Source of the DNA: Periplaneta americana
Taxonomy: Eukaryota; Arthropoda; Insecta; Blattodea; Blattidae
NCBI RefSeq assembly: GCF_040183065.1
Contig: NC_091123.1
Coordinates: 10,658,001 to 10,722,000, forward strand
DNA length: 64,000 nucleotides
Reading direction: 5' to 3'
The translations under genes were made by a program, and so were the position numbers. Under the pieces are notes generated by a model. The model did no database searches. It was not told the DNA's origin and saw only the letters and a program-made list of their open reading frames with translations. Of the stretch, positions 54,003-64,000 are shown piece after piece. Every line of letters begins with the position of its first letter. Within the stretch, counting starts at the first letter, position 1.

Positions 54003-55094
54003 CAGGATGTAAGGGGTATAAGTGCCATTATTTTAACTGATGATTGTTCATGTCATAAGGAAGAAAAAATGTCCTCAATTTTTTTCTAATTGCAATATTT
54101 AACTAATTATTATTAAAGTTTACAATATTAGACGTTTGGCAAAGTTGTTGGATGTTTACAAGTACACAGTACAGCTCAAGCGGGTACAGACATACAGATA
54201 CAAAACAGATGCTCTGTTCTAATGCAGGGGCGGACCGTTATTTACATAAAACGAACAGCAAATATAAACTTTCAATCTTATTAATAGAACTTTATGGTAA
54301 ATTTCCATTTTATTTAACAATACTGGCAATATTGATCTATTTTTTATTGTACGTCTAAAAAATAAACAATAATGGTTTACTGCACAAAATCACACGAACT
54401 GTTTTTTAATGCAACATATTAATCTCTCCCGCTTCCATAAAGCAGTACCATTTTTAAAGAAATTTCTGTTTGTGTCATTTTCGAAACGAGGTAAGAGACT
54501 CCTAGAATCTAATAATCGTTGAGAAACCGCTACAAAGTTCGCCGATTAGGTAACCTTCATTGAGGAAAACATTGACGGTACATCTTCTTGCCTCACTTGA
54601 ATTACGACGACTTTCTCCATAAATTAATAACATATGATATTCCTAAACTGTGAATGACATTGTAAGTTGTTTATCGAATACCCTGTACTGAACTGTCATC
54701 CGCTCGGCAGTAGAGCTATGGACAGGGAGCTTGAACTCAGCTGACTCGTACTTACGTCTGTGCAGAATACTGCCTGCTGAACACGTTGCCACGTCTCTCA
54801 CGCCAGAATATGAACAAATTTAAGCATGCAATTTTATTTAATTTCACGAAAACGTAATAGAACACATAAATATGTATTTAAACCAATATTAACTCTTTGC
54901 TACATATACCTACTGATGTAATTGTTTTCGTAATTTTACTAGCGATATATGCAGTATATCGCGAATAAAATAAGAGAAGAATTTTTTTCTGGGAAATCTA
55001 TGACGTTTTGACCTTATGTTGTATGGACATTTTTTGATCCTGTAGACCGTCCCTGACGACTGTGAAAAGGACGGCACTTATACACCTTACATTC
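54003..55094. mobile_element. TA-flanked DNA transposon without coding capacity
   Basis: Left AGGATGTAAGGGGTATAAGT and right, inverted, AGAATGTAAGGTGTATAAGT continue GCC. TA lies outside both ends. Subterminal AAAAAATGTCC also recurs in inverse orientation. No transposase is legible. Confidence 0.7.
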
Positions 55095-55309
55095 TATATA
55101 TTATTCACTTTTTTTCTCTTTCTTTTTATTTTTTCCTCGTTTCATTTCTTTCTCCGTTTCATTGATTCTTTCATTTTTTCTCCTTTCCTTGCTTCCTTAA
55201 TTTTCTTTGGTTACTTTGTTTATAATGTTCTTCCTTCCTCTGTTTCATTTTGCTGGGAATGGTACATAGGGATTCCATTTTTCTGCCATATTGCACAGCT
55301 ATGGGTTCA

Positions 55310-55868
55310 GGTGTCACAAACCAATACTTATATCTTTGTAATTGCATTGTTCAAACTCAAAGTCGCACCAGTAGCATCATATGCCATTGAGATAATATGG
55401 ACGTACCTGAGCTACCAAAACCTGAAAACTTTGGACAGGGCTAAGTCCAGATATATAAAAAGAACACTCTGCATCTCCAAGTTCGCTCCAACCCGACTCG
55501 TGTACCAGCTGGCAGGAACAACGTCCTTCATAGAAGATTTAATGGCCACCTACAACCTGACACCAACCCCAGCCAGTACGAAGTTTTTTGACGAACGACG
55601 ACAGAAAGCCGCAGAAATTGACCCTGCATTTTTCCGCACCCCAGCGATGAACAACGAGGAATGGAAAGCAGCCAACTTCGAGCTACGTCACCATTACACA
55701 AGGGGAGCAATCCATGGTTTTCACTACCGCATCTGTACTAGAAAAGGTTTTCACCAGGTGACCAGTGATTGTGCGTGTATAATCTGTGGACTGCATTGCC
55801 CGCTATATCACCTCTTTGAGTGCTCACTAAGAACATTGCCGCTGTCATATTACGCTAAAGATGAATGA
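55310..55868 (+). pseudogene. LINE-F C-terminal fragment with zinc knuckle
   Basis: The open frame reads LFKLKVAPVASYAIEIIWTY, LKTLDRAKSRYIKRTLCISK, FFDERRQKAAEIDPAFFRTP, FELRHHYTRGAIHGFHYRIC and DCACIICGLHCPLYHLFEC. The end is a CxxC..HxxxxC knuckle as found at the C-terminus of R1/R2-like RT proteins. A longer frame begins at 55062, but its first 80 residues come from a CT-rich tract and belong to no domain. Confidence 0.78.
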
Positions 55869-57869
55869 CAAAGAACTGTGTACGACATATTCACAATGCT
55901 CGATATACACAATGTGTTTATTAAATCTATTATTATATCTTTGTTTGTAGTGGAAGTGGGAATCAATTTGGAATTTTCTGTTCGAAACAACTACATTCTA
56001 TTCTGTTTTATTTTTCGAAAGGACGTAAGTCAGGAAAAGTAAATTTGTGGGAAATTGAAAGAAACTATGTTAAAGGAAAACTATTTGTAAATATATAATT
56101 CCGGACATGTGGACTGATAGTCTAGGTTACAGTTGTTGGTTTTTAAAGTAATTATACGTATTATATTGATACTTAAGGTTTTATTGAAATTTATAATAGG
56201 AAAAAGTCGACCTTTAAAAAAAATCAATTTTATAACAAGTGAAATCAAATAGGTTACAGATATTTCCGTGCTATTCTTGAATTACTTTACTGGAAATCCT
56301 ACACAGTCAACAAACAGAATGTATAATAATTACATATATATATATATATATATATATCATGAATGATGAGGCGAAATCAGTCTTTTCATTTGAGATATAG
56401 TGTTTTCCGGTCATCGTACATTGCATTACTGTCTGTAGGCCAGCTGTAAAGTTCTTCATAAAATGCCGTCTGCCTACTGCTTCATTTTTTTTCCAAATCT
56501 TGCACTTATTTCTGTTTCATTGACACTTTTCCTGCTGAGTAGACTGGGCTGGTTCATTCTGGCAGAAGTACCATGAAGAATGCGTGGCTTACTAATTCAT
56601 TGATAGGGCCTACTACTAGGCACTTTGATGTATCCAACTCTGTCATGTGTATACTCAAAGTGGTATAGGATACACTGCAAAATTGATTATCTCATTTCTT
56701 TGTTTGTTCTTTCTTTCTTCAGAAACAACATTTTTTATAACATTTCTTCTGCTTTCAGCTGTTCGCACTCAGTCGCCGCTGCCAATTAAATAGTTTTAAA
56801 ACGATGCATGTCACTGACTACTGACCAATTAAAACAAATTGTGATTTTAACTTGCCCCTCTAACAATCCAACGAACAGTGTTATTGGCGCCTTTTCAAGC
56901 AAAAACGATGGATTTATCAGTGTACGTACATTCGAAACTACGATACAGATGGAAATGTAAAAAATCATGACTTACACCCTTTAAAAAATTAAATTCATTC
57001 CTAAATGTTCATCATCGAAAAACCATTAATAACCTCAATCAGACTAGCCGATCCCAAACCCGGAACCTCTCGAACGCGAGTATAGTGTTTTACCACTCAT
57101 TCATTTTTCTCGGAAATGCAATACTGTTATTCGCATGTTACGTCATCTGGCACAGACCTGAGGTTAACTGGTGGCCAGACACTGGAGTGTAAGGGAAAAA
57201 GGCTGAAAATTCAGAACTGCACTGATGATATGCCTTGTGTTGGAGGGACAATTCTGGTTAACGGTGGGTGGAAGTAGTGACCCGACTCAGTTGTGTTCTG
57301 TTGAGGATGAGCCAGCCTGGGTTCGAAGCTGGCGATCCTGCAGGACGGGATTCCCGCCCGCCTCCGGGTGTGGGAAACCGAGTAAAGCTAAAAGCTAAAA
57401 TTCCTGTAGGGGTCAGTGGGCTAGACGGCGTCCCAGTTTAGTTTTTCAACCGGTTCCCTCCGTCCGTCCGTCGGAAGCTTCGAAAAAGGAAGACCAGCGT
57501 CCCACTTGCTGCCAGCTCATTAGAGGAACTTGTTACACATGCTTCACGCTGTAACAAGCCTGCTTTCAAATTAACGCCTTCCACACTCCGAATTACTTCT
57601 TATTGTGCAAATCTCTTTAAAAACTGTGACTAGCATTTTTTAAAGAGATGTTCTTTGTATGGCGGTAAAAACAATTGAAAGGTACACGAAAAAAAAGGGA
57701 CTCATCAACAATATCTAAATTTTACAGGAGAATATTTTAGTCTGTGTAATGAACCCATTTTTCGCCTCTACGAAAAGACTTCAAAAGCTTATTATGTCTT
57801 ATTAGGAGCTGCTTTTTCCTGTTAGGCTCGATCGAATGAAAGTCCTCATGATAATAATGATTCATTTTA
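55869..57869. other. Unassigned; (TA)n at 56333-56357
   Basis: Mostly AT-rich. GC-richer DNA at 57150-57500 contains a B-box-like GGGTTCGAAGCTGG and (CCGT)n steps (TCCGTCCGTCCGTCGG) and may be an unrecognised SINE or LINE end. No exon is supported. Confidence 0.4.
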
Positions 57870-58701
57870 TTTTAATAATAATGATTTATTTTAGCTGGCA
57901 GAGTTAAGGCCGTAAGGCTTTCTCTTCCACTCAACCAGCAAAAAGTATATATACATATGCATGCACTTACAAAGAATTCAACAATTTGATTTATATGAGA
58001 GTTACATGTATACAAGTGTTATTTACGAATTAAACAACAAAATACTATGAACTATTAATTTAACACTGAAATAAACTGTGTAGCAGAATTAAGCTAAAAT
58101 ACATAGAATGTTAATATATTTCAAATAATATTAGATAATAGAAAGAGATTATTATGAGACAATTTTGAAAATACAGCGCTATCAGGATGATGTCTAAAAG
58201 AAAGAAGTAACAATGTAGTCAGTGATAGTTTAAATCAGTATGATTGGAGTGAAATGCTAATAAGGTTATCTTTTAAACGGTTTTAAAGGTGTTTATTGTC
58301 TTGCAGCCCCTAATACTTTGTGACAAGGAATTCCATTGACGCGAGGTGGATACTGTAAAAGATGATGAATAACAAGATGTTCTATGAAGAGGTATAATTA
58401 ACGCGCCACAGATAAGTGATCTGGTATTTACGTCGTGGTTAGAGTGTAGATAAGAGAAACGAGACGAAAGGTAATTTGGTGTTGAGGTGTGCAGAATTCG
58501 AAAGAGTAAAGACAAAGAGTATAAAGTTTTGCGTTCTTTAAGTCGGAGCCACGAAAGACTTGCGAAGGACGGTGATAAGTGATCATATCGTCGGATGTTG
58601 CACACGTATCTGACGCACATATTCTGAGCTCGCTGTAACTTGACTGACAGTTCAGAACTTAGGTCACTTAACAAAACGTCACAATAATCGAAGTGCGGCA
58701 T
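57870..58701 (-). pseudogene. LINE-C C-terminal domain and 3' UTR
   Basis: A 142-codon minus frame reads MPHFDYCDVLLSDLSSELSV, KLQRAQNMCVRYVCNIRRYD, LRLKERKTLYSLSLLFRILH, PLHRTSCYSSSFTVSTSRQW and NSLSQSIRGCKTINTFKTV, the end of a Jockey/CR1-like RT. The 3' UTR follows to about 57870 and ends in an AATAAATCATTATTATT-type tail. Confidence 0.85.
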
Positions 58702-59526
58702 TACTAGGGTTTATATTAGGGTAAGTTTTAGTGTCCAGATGGTGCCAATATCGCAATATATTGAAAAAAAAATACAATAACTCCCTTTTCCTATTTTACG
58801 TACAGTTCAATTGAAGGATTAAAACAAAAGAACCATAGTCCAAAAAAATGCAAATTTTGAGATATTAAGCATGTGGTGAGCGTATTGTAACGGTCATCTA
58901 CTGAATTAGTTGTTAGTGAAAAAAGAAAACATTGTCCTATGTTATAGGAGTAGAAATTTTCAGTGATTGTCATAAAATAACTAGTCCAAAGACTTTTTTG
59001 TGAAAACAGCCATTGTCCAGGACGATGGTAACATTTACAAATATTAATGAACGATTAAATTTTTCCTATGTCGCCCAAATTTCGCAAAATTCAGGGGCCA
59101 AATGGCGTTAGTCGCAATTCTTAAAAAATAGGTCACAAAATTCCTGTTTATGGAGCCCAAACGGCGAAATATTGCCCAATCTGGCAACCCTGGCTTTGAG
59201 ATGTCAGGTTTGCGGTAATATTCCCATTTTTCATCACATGTGACAGTTCTGATAAATCTATCTTTCCACGGAATTAGCTATAAGCTCACGACTGATATCC
59301 GCTCTGCGTTCAGCCTGTTAAGGTGTCAATTCATGAGGAATAGATCTACAACTTCTGTATGATTTTCTAAGCGTCTTAATGTGGCGATGTATTGTATCTT
59401 TTGAGCACCAAGATTTTCTGACAACCTACAGGAATACTTTTTTGTGGATATTCTTCCAAAACTCTGCATAGTTTATATTATTGTGATGTACCGAAGTACA
59501 TATGATACTTCCGTGCAGGAATTCTG
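58702..59526. other. Unassigned upstream sequence
   Basis: Moderately AT-rich. CAAATTTCGCAAAATTCAGG and AATATTGCCCAATCTGGCAA suggest an eroded transposon end; nothing firm. Confidence 0.35.
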
Positions 59527-59812
59527 CGTTATCATATAATGAAGGATGGATATAACAGAGAAAAATTCCCTCCGGCACCGGGGCTCGAACCCAAGTTTTC
59601 AGCTCTACATGCTGATGCTTTATCCACTAAACCACACCGGATTCCAGTTCCGATGCCGATCGAATCCCCTTAGTTTAAGTTCTACCGAATCCGGTGTGAG
59701 TGGATATAGCGTCAGGACGTAGATCTGAAAACCCGAGTTCGAGTCCCGGTGCCGGAGAAAATTTTTCTCTGTTCTATCCATCCTTCATCTGCATAATTTA
59801 GGTCTTTTAGGA
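59527..59812. repeat. Head-to-head pair of tRNA-like SINEs (inverted repeat)
   Basis: Two arms of about 115 bp face each other around a 45-bp spacer. The left arm (minus) holds a tRNA-like head at 59572-59640 with GTGGTTTAGTGGATAAAGC, anticodon stem TCAGC/GCTGA with loop ATGTAGA (GUA anticodon), B box GGGTTCGAGCCCC and acceptor CCGGTGT/GTGCCGG. The right arm (plus, 59690-59756) is a diverged version. Both continue into the same body (TTTTTCTCTGTT, ATCCATCCTTCAT). Confidence 0.85.
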
Positions 59813-60017
59813 CATTGTAAATCTTTAATGTCTCCTTCTCCATTATTAAAACGTTGTAGTCATCGTTGTGCTACACACTCACTAATGACACCTTCACCCT
59901 CGACTTCACATACAGTATACTTCGAGCCGCGGCAGCAGCTTTTATAATCTTGTTTCCGATAGAGCTTTAGAAGGATTCTAATCTGAAACTTTATCACGTC
60001 CATTTATATTGTTTGTA

Positions 60018-61099
60018 CAGGGACATCATTTTATTTTTACTTCAATTTTTATTGTACCTGAGTTTTTGAATGTACTTCACTCCCACCCCTTCTACTAATG
60101 AAGTTCCAACTGTCCTCTACACACAGATCCAAGACCGCATATAGTAAACACCACTGAGTTAGTATAGTACGTTCCAGAAATATGTTCGCGTTTTCCAGTG
60201 ACGAAAGAGCTTTCAATATTGAATCATATTTTCGCACAGGTACTGTCCTTTTGCCTACGTCGCATTCCTATTTCCTCCACTAGCTTCTGTTCGTCCCTCT
60301 GTAAAAGCAGGGCTGTCATAGCTCTTTTCTGAAAACATTAATTTCTGTTAGGAATTGGGCGTTTACGTAATATTATACAACTGTTTAAAATAACTTAAAT
60401 AAGAGGGCCTAATTAAGTACTGTAATTAACTGTCACGTGATTTCCCCCTTTCTACGATCCTGCGACATAACCACTTGGACGGACAGTAGATAGCATGTCT
60501 GAGTAATTTTATCTGTGCGGGTCGGGCAGAAGTGAAGATTGAATTTACAGTACGTAAGGTACTCTTTTGTAGAGTAGGTACAGAATTATTTCAGCATGAG
60601 TTACTAGTACGAAGGACGAAACTGGCAAATGGAATTAGATGCAATAGTCTATAATGCGATAATATGCAAAAAAGAACTGAAGCCTGTATCGAAATGAACG
60701 GCCACCATTTTAAAAAATGTGTTTAAATAGCCATATTATGATTATTTTTCAGTTTAACTTCATTCTCTGTATTGTACGCTAATGTGCTCTAGACAGTATA
60801 ATAAGACACTACATAATAAATACGTCCACATGGACAGCTCACTTCGTGAGTACTGTATTAAGATTAATCAAAAGCCTAATGAAAATTATCGAACTCAAAA
60901 TCGCGATATTTCCTAGTTTACGTAAATGGATGAACTACTTTTCTTCCCTCCTATATCTAGTAGAGTGATTTGTTTCTGTTTTACTCCAGTATCATCGAAC
61001 TACAGTCGTGGAAAGGGGTACCAATCTGTATTTCCGGTTCTCTAAAGGTATAGCCAGGTTAATATTAAAAATGTTAGTAAAAATAAAATGATGTCCCTG
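60018..61099. mobile_element. 1.1-kb TA-flanked element, copy 2
   Basis: Complete termini CAGGGACATCATTTTATTTT and its inverse, with TA at 60016-60017 and 61100-61101. It aligns with the copy at 44.9 kb with small deletions. No coding capacity. Confidence 0.92.
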
Positions 61100-61246
61100 T
61101 ATTAATATTTGACGATTGTCACATGCTCACAATACGTGATAACAACCATAGCGTCCTGTAAATTGCATTGCCGAGCTAAAGAAAAGCATTGAAATCTTAC
61201 AAAACACCAGACTTAAAAAACCGACATCAATTATGAGACGGCTTAA

Positions 61247-61960
61247 GGGGGCAGATTATAAACCTTTCAGAAAAATTTTAATTTCTCAGAGATAATTCAG
61301 TGAATATTTTTTCATTTTTTGTACACAAATAAGTGACATTTGGGACTCTCATTTGGAATCAACAAATTTATAATTATCAAATTAATTTATTATTTTATTA
61401 ACACAATTCAAAGGAAAGAATTTTCTGCTACTTAAGAGGAAAAACATAGTATCTCCTCAACCACTTGTCAGATTATAAATTTATTTTTTTTATTTCTGAC
61501 TATAGAAATGCAGTGTTAGAGGATGGACCACAGTGAACTTCCTACGTTACAAAAATTTTTAACTACTTTTTTTATTTTATCATAAGACGAAAAGTCGCTT
61601 TTATTTTACATTATTTACTTAAAATTTATGAAATTATGCTTATATCGCTATTAAAGTAATTCATCCTCTACAGTTTGAATAGCTACAGATATCCTGAAAA
61701 TTTGAAAGAATTTGGGCAAATATTTCAAGAGATATCTTGTTTTTAGTTTGAAAAATAGCAGCAAATTATTTTCTTTAAATTTTGTAAATAAAAATAATGA
61801 ACTAATATGATAATTATAAATTTGTTGATACCAAATGAGAGGCCAAAATACCACTTATTTGTGTACAAAAAATGAGAAAGATCCACTGAATTATCTCTGA
61901 GATATTTAAAAATTTGTGAAAGATTTACAATCTGCAACCAGAGCTACTGTATTAGCCCCC
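61247..61960. mobile_element. TTAA-bounded foldback element, second family
   Basis: TTAA at 61243-61246 and 61961-61964 encloses GGGGGC...GCCCCC. The arms pair along much of their length (CTCAGAGATAATTCAGTG, TTTTTTGTACACAAATAAGT, ATCAACAAATTTATAATTAT). The left arm lacks about 20 bp present on the right. It differs in sequence from the GGGGTTAGG family. Confidence 0.88.
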
Positions 61961-61964
61961 TTAA

Positions 61965-62524
61965 TACATCACTCTCGATCAGGTTAGAAGTTGTCTACCT
62001 CGTATCCAATGGCAACGTGCTAATTCATAGAGCGTCTTAAATGAAACCTGTTATAACCTGATTTAAAACACTATTTTCTGTTATAAAAGAAACATACGAA
62101 AAGAATTGTCTCTACTTTAGTAAAAATAAGGAATCGAAACCCGGATCTACCACAACACGAGGCCACAAAACTGTTTTGCGGCTATCCTGCTCGACCACCT
62201 GATTGTAAAGCTTCATAAACATCGACTACAATAATTACTGCAGAAGAGCTGTTAGTTGGCATTTCTAGGATGTAGGCCCACAGTAGTTGTTAGTGTTTTG
62301 TACAGAAATTATACGGGAAAAAGAAGGCTGCTAATGAAACACAAAGCGCTTCATTGTTTGTCCTTAAAGAAAAAGTAACTCTGTCGAGGTGTTTAAACAT
62401 GAATTCCGGGACAGTATGTTAATTGTTTCATTTTATCATTTGTGCTTTTAATATTGGTGTCAGCAGAGAATGTTGGAGATTGCTTTATGCCCATTGAGAT
62501 TTATGTAAATTATATAAAATAGTC
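61965..62524. other. Unassigned; tRNA-like fragment at 62115-62205 (minus)
   Basis: The reverse complement has CAGGTGGTCGAGCAGGATA and GATCCGGGTTTCGATTCC, A- and B-box-like, probably an old SINE head. The rest is AT-rich. Confidence 0.4.
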
Positions 62525-63003
62525 ATATACTTCTGCGGACCTCTGGAGAAAGAACTAAGGAAGAGACTAGTGAAGTGCTTTGTGTAGTGTGTAGCATTGT
62601 ATGAGGCAGAAACATGGACATTACGACGAAGTGAAGAGAAGCATTTTAAATGTGGATATGGAGAAGAATGGAGCCTGTGAAATGGACAGACAGAGTAAGA
62701 AACGGAGCCGTGTTGGAAAGAGTGAGTGAAGAAAAAATAATGCTAAAACTGATCAGAAAGAGAAAAAGAAATTGACTGGGTCACTGGTTGTGAAGTAACT
62801 GCCTACTGAAGGATGCACTGGAAGGAATGGTGAACGGGAGAAGAGTTCGGGGCAGAAGAAGATATCAGATGATAAACGACATTAAGATATATGGATCATA
62901 TGCGGAGACAAAGAGGAGGTGCAGAAAATAGGAGAGACTGGAGAATGCTGGGTTTGCAGTGAAAGACTTGCCCATGAGCAGAATACTTATGTATGTATGT
63001 ATT
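62525..63003 (+). pseudogene. LINE-B C-terminal remnant with ATGT tail
   Basis: Same blocks as the other LINE-B copies (CGPLEKELRKRLVKCFV, MWIWRRMEPVKWTDR, LERVSEEKIMLK, VNGRRVRGRRRYQMINDIK) with stops and a deletion after RRSEE. It ends CTTATGTATGTATGTATTC rather than TGAA repeats. Confidence 0.85.
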
Positions 63004-63559
63004 CTTGTGTTAATTTATCTCATATGTTTAAATAATTTCAAAATATTCAAATAAAAAGGTAAAAGTGATAAGGCAGATATTTAAGGTCACGAGAAATAAA
63101 AATTTCAATGAATAAACTTTTAGAAGCCCGCCATAAACATAAACAATGTTTATACATTTTAAACTCAACTCATAAATTTACCATGTCAGTCATTATGCTA
63201 AAAAGGTATTAAAAATGTGTTTAAAAAAGCAGAAAGATTACTCAACTGAATTGTTCTTTAAACATTTCTAAGTTTTCAACATTAAACAAATTTATTATTT
63301 TATTTTATTAAAATATTTTCACAGGAATCTTAATAACTTTGAAAGGTATATACTCTACATAAATATAGAACTAAAAATACGATTCTCTGAGTTTGTCTGA
63401 ACCAAAATGTAAAACCAATGCAGCTTTTTATCATAGCATGAGTCAAGGTCCCAAATTATTAAACAAATTTTATTCTAATATTATTTTAACCACGAATCTT
63501 ATCCAAATTAATAAAAAAAATATATAAAATTTGTATTGGATTTATAGTTTGAACATATT
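63004..63559. other. AT-rich DNA, nothing recognised
   Basis: Very AT-rich, no coding or repeat signature identified. Confidence 0.45.
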
Positions 63560-63732
63560 AAACACTTTTTAATCCGTATTCACTCTCAATTTTAATTTTA
63601 TTTTTGTCTGTATTGGAATCCCCTCCTGAGCACTAGTCTTACTCATTCAGGAGTGGGCTAGTTTATCTTACATTGTATTAACTTGTATTCGTTTCAAATT
63701 TACTAGCAATAAAATAAAAAAATAAATAAATG
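63560..63732 (+). repeat. Possible LINE 3' end with A-rich tail
   Basis: A short normal-complexity block (GGAATCCCCTCCTGAGCACT) with a small hairpin is followed by AGCAATAAAATAAAAAAATA and AATAAATG, a layout typical of LINE 3' ends here. No protein part. Confidence 0.35.
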
Positions 63733-64000
63733 TGTATCCACCGAGGGCAACGTTTAAAATGACAAAGCAATACACAGCTTTAGTGCGTTTGTCTAAAGGA
63801 GACACTTGGGACGCAGTGATAACATCAAGTAGCCCCATTTATAAGAAACGCTGTGCTTTGTCATCTCCGATTATTCACCGTATAGGCTTCATCAGTAGGT
63901 CAACATTTTTTTGGAAGTGTGAATGGTTGCCTTAGTAACGAAAATTATACATAACATTTTTCCGCGTGAGATACTAAACACAACCGCAATGTGTAGATTT

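Noticed and set aside
55062-55300. Hydrophobic N-terminal 80 residues of the 268-codon frame, resembling a membrane protein
   Set aside because: They are encoded by a CT-rich tract and a DNA-transposon end; homology to RT proteins starts only at about 55310.

Overview
The window is a stretch of a large, repeat-laden insect genome. The combination of repeat families (tRNA-derived SINEs ending in a GCGTCGTTAAATAA-type tail, and non-LTR elements with (TAAG)n or (TGAA)n tails) and a Spätzle-type ligand gene fits a blattodean, most probably a cockroach such as Periplaneta. That species call is inference from memory of such sequences; no database was searched.

Only one host protein-coding gene can be supported. 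It is an ortholog of Spätzle 3 (spz3), a secreted cystine-knot ligand of the Toll-receptor system, on the minus strand. It has eight coding exons from 43368 (start) to 6215 (stop), about 37 kb. All eight junctions have GT/AG sites and compatible phases and join to an 833-codon reading frame. Exon 1 carries the signal peptide; exon 3 a proline-rich stretch and the first conserved Cys pair; exons 4-7 the conserved ligand region with the seven-cysteine knot. Exon 7 continues into a long tail with about eleven D/E-H-R-N-Q-F repeats, and exon 8 encodes a Thr-rich segment and a short KRVNYNYHP block. Introns of 80 and 86 bp alternate with introns of 2-12 kb.

Nearly everything else is mobile DNA at various stages of decay. 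At least six non-LTR retrotransposon types are present: A, YADD-type RT with (TAAG)n tail; B, RT C-terminal region with (TGAA)n tail; C and D, Jockey/CR1-like; E, an I-like type with RNase H remnant; F, an RT C-terminal zinc knuckle. There are four or more tRNA-derived SINE families. DNA transposons include hAT (two with 8-bp target-site duplications, plus three GTF2IRD2-like transposase remnants), Tc1/mariner and pogo, PIF/Harbinger, several hairpin MITEs, and foldback elements bounded by TTAA.

Region by region: 1-6 kb lies downstream of spz3 (SINEs, microsatellites, LINE and TIR fragments). 6-17.7 kb holds exons 8 to 6 with a 0.69-kb tandem duplication and a tandem tRNA-like array. 17.7-30 kb is intron 4 with hAT/LINE/SINE mosaics, a 1.7-kb polypurine tract and a Harbinger element. 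30-33 kb holds exons 4-2. 33-43 kb is intron 1 with a five-layer transposon nest, an AGGCCT minisatellite and a pogo-like element ending 12 bp inside the intron. 43-64 kb is upstream of exon 1, with a hAT, two copies of a 1.1-kb TA-flanked element, a mariner holding a LINE, more foldbacks and a head-to-head pair of tRNA-like sequences.
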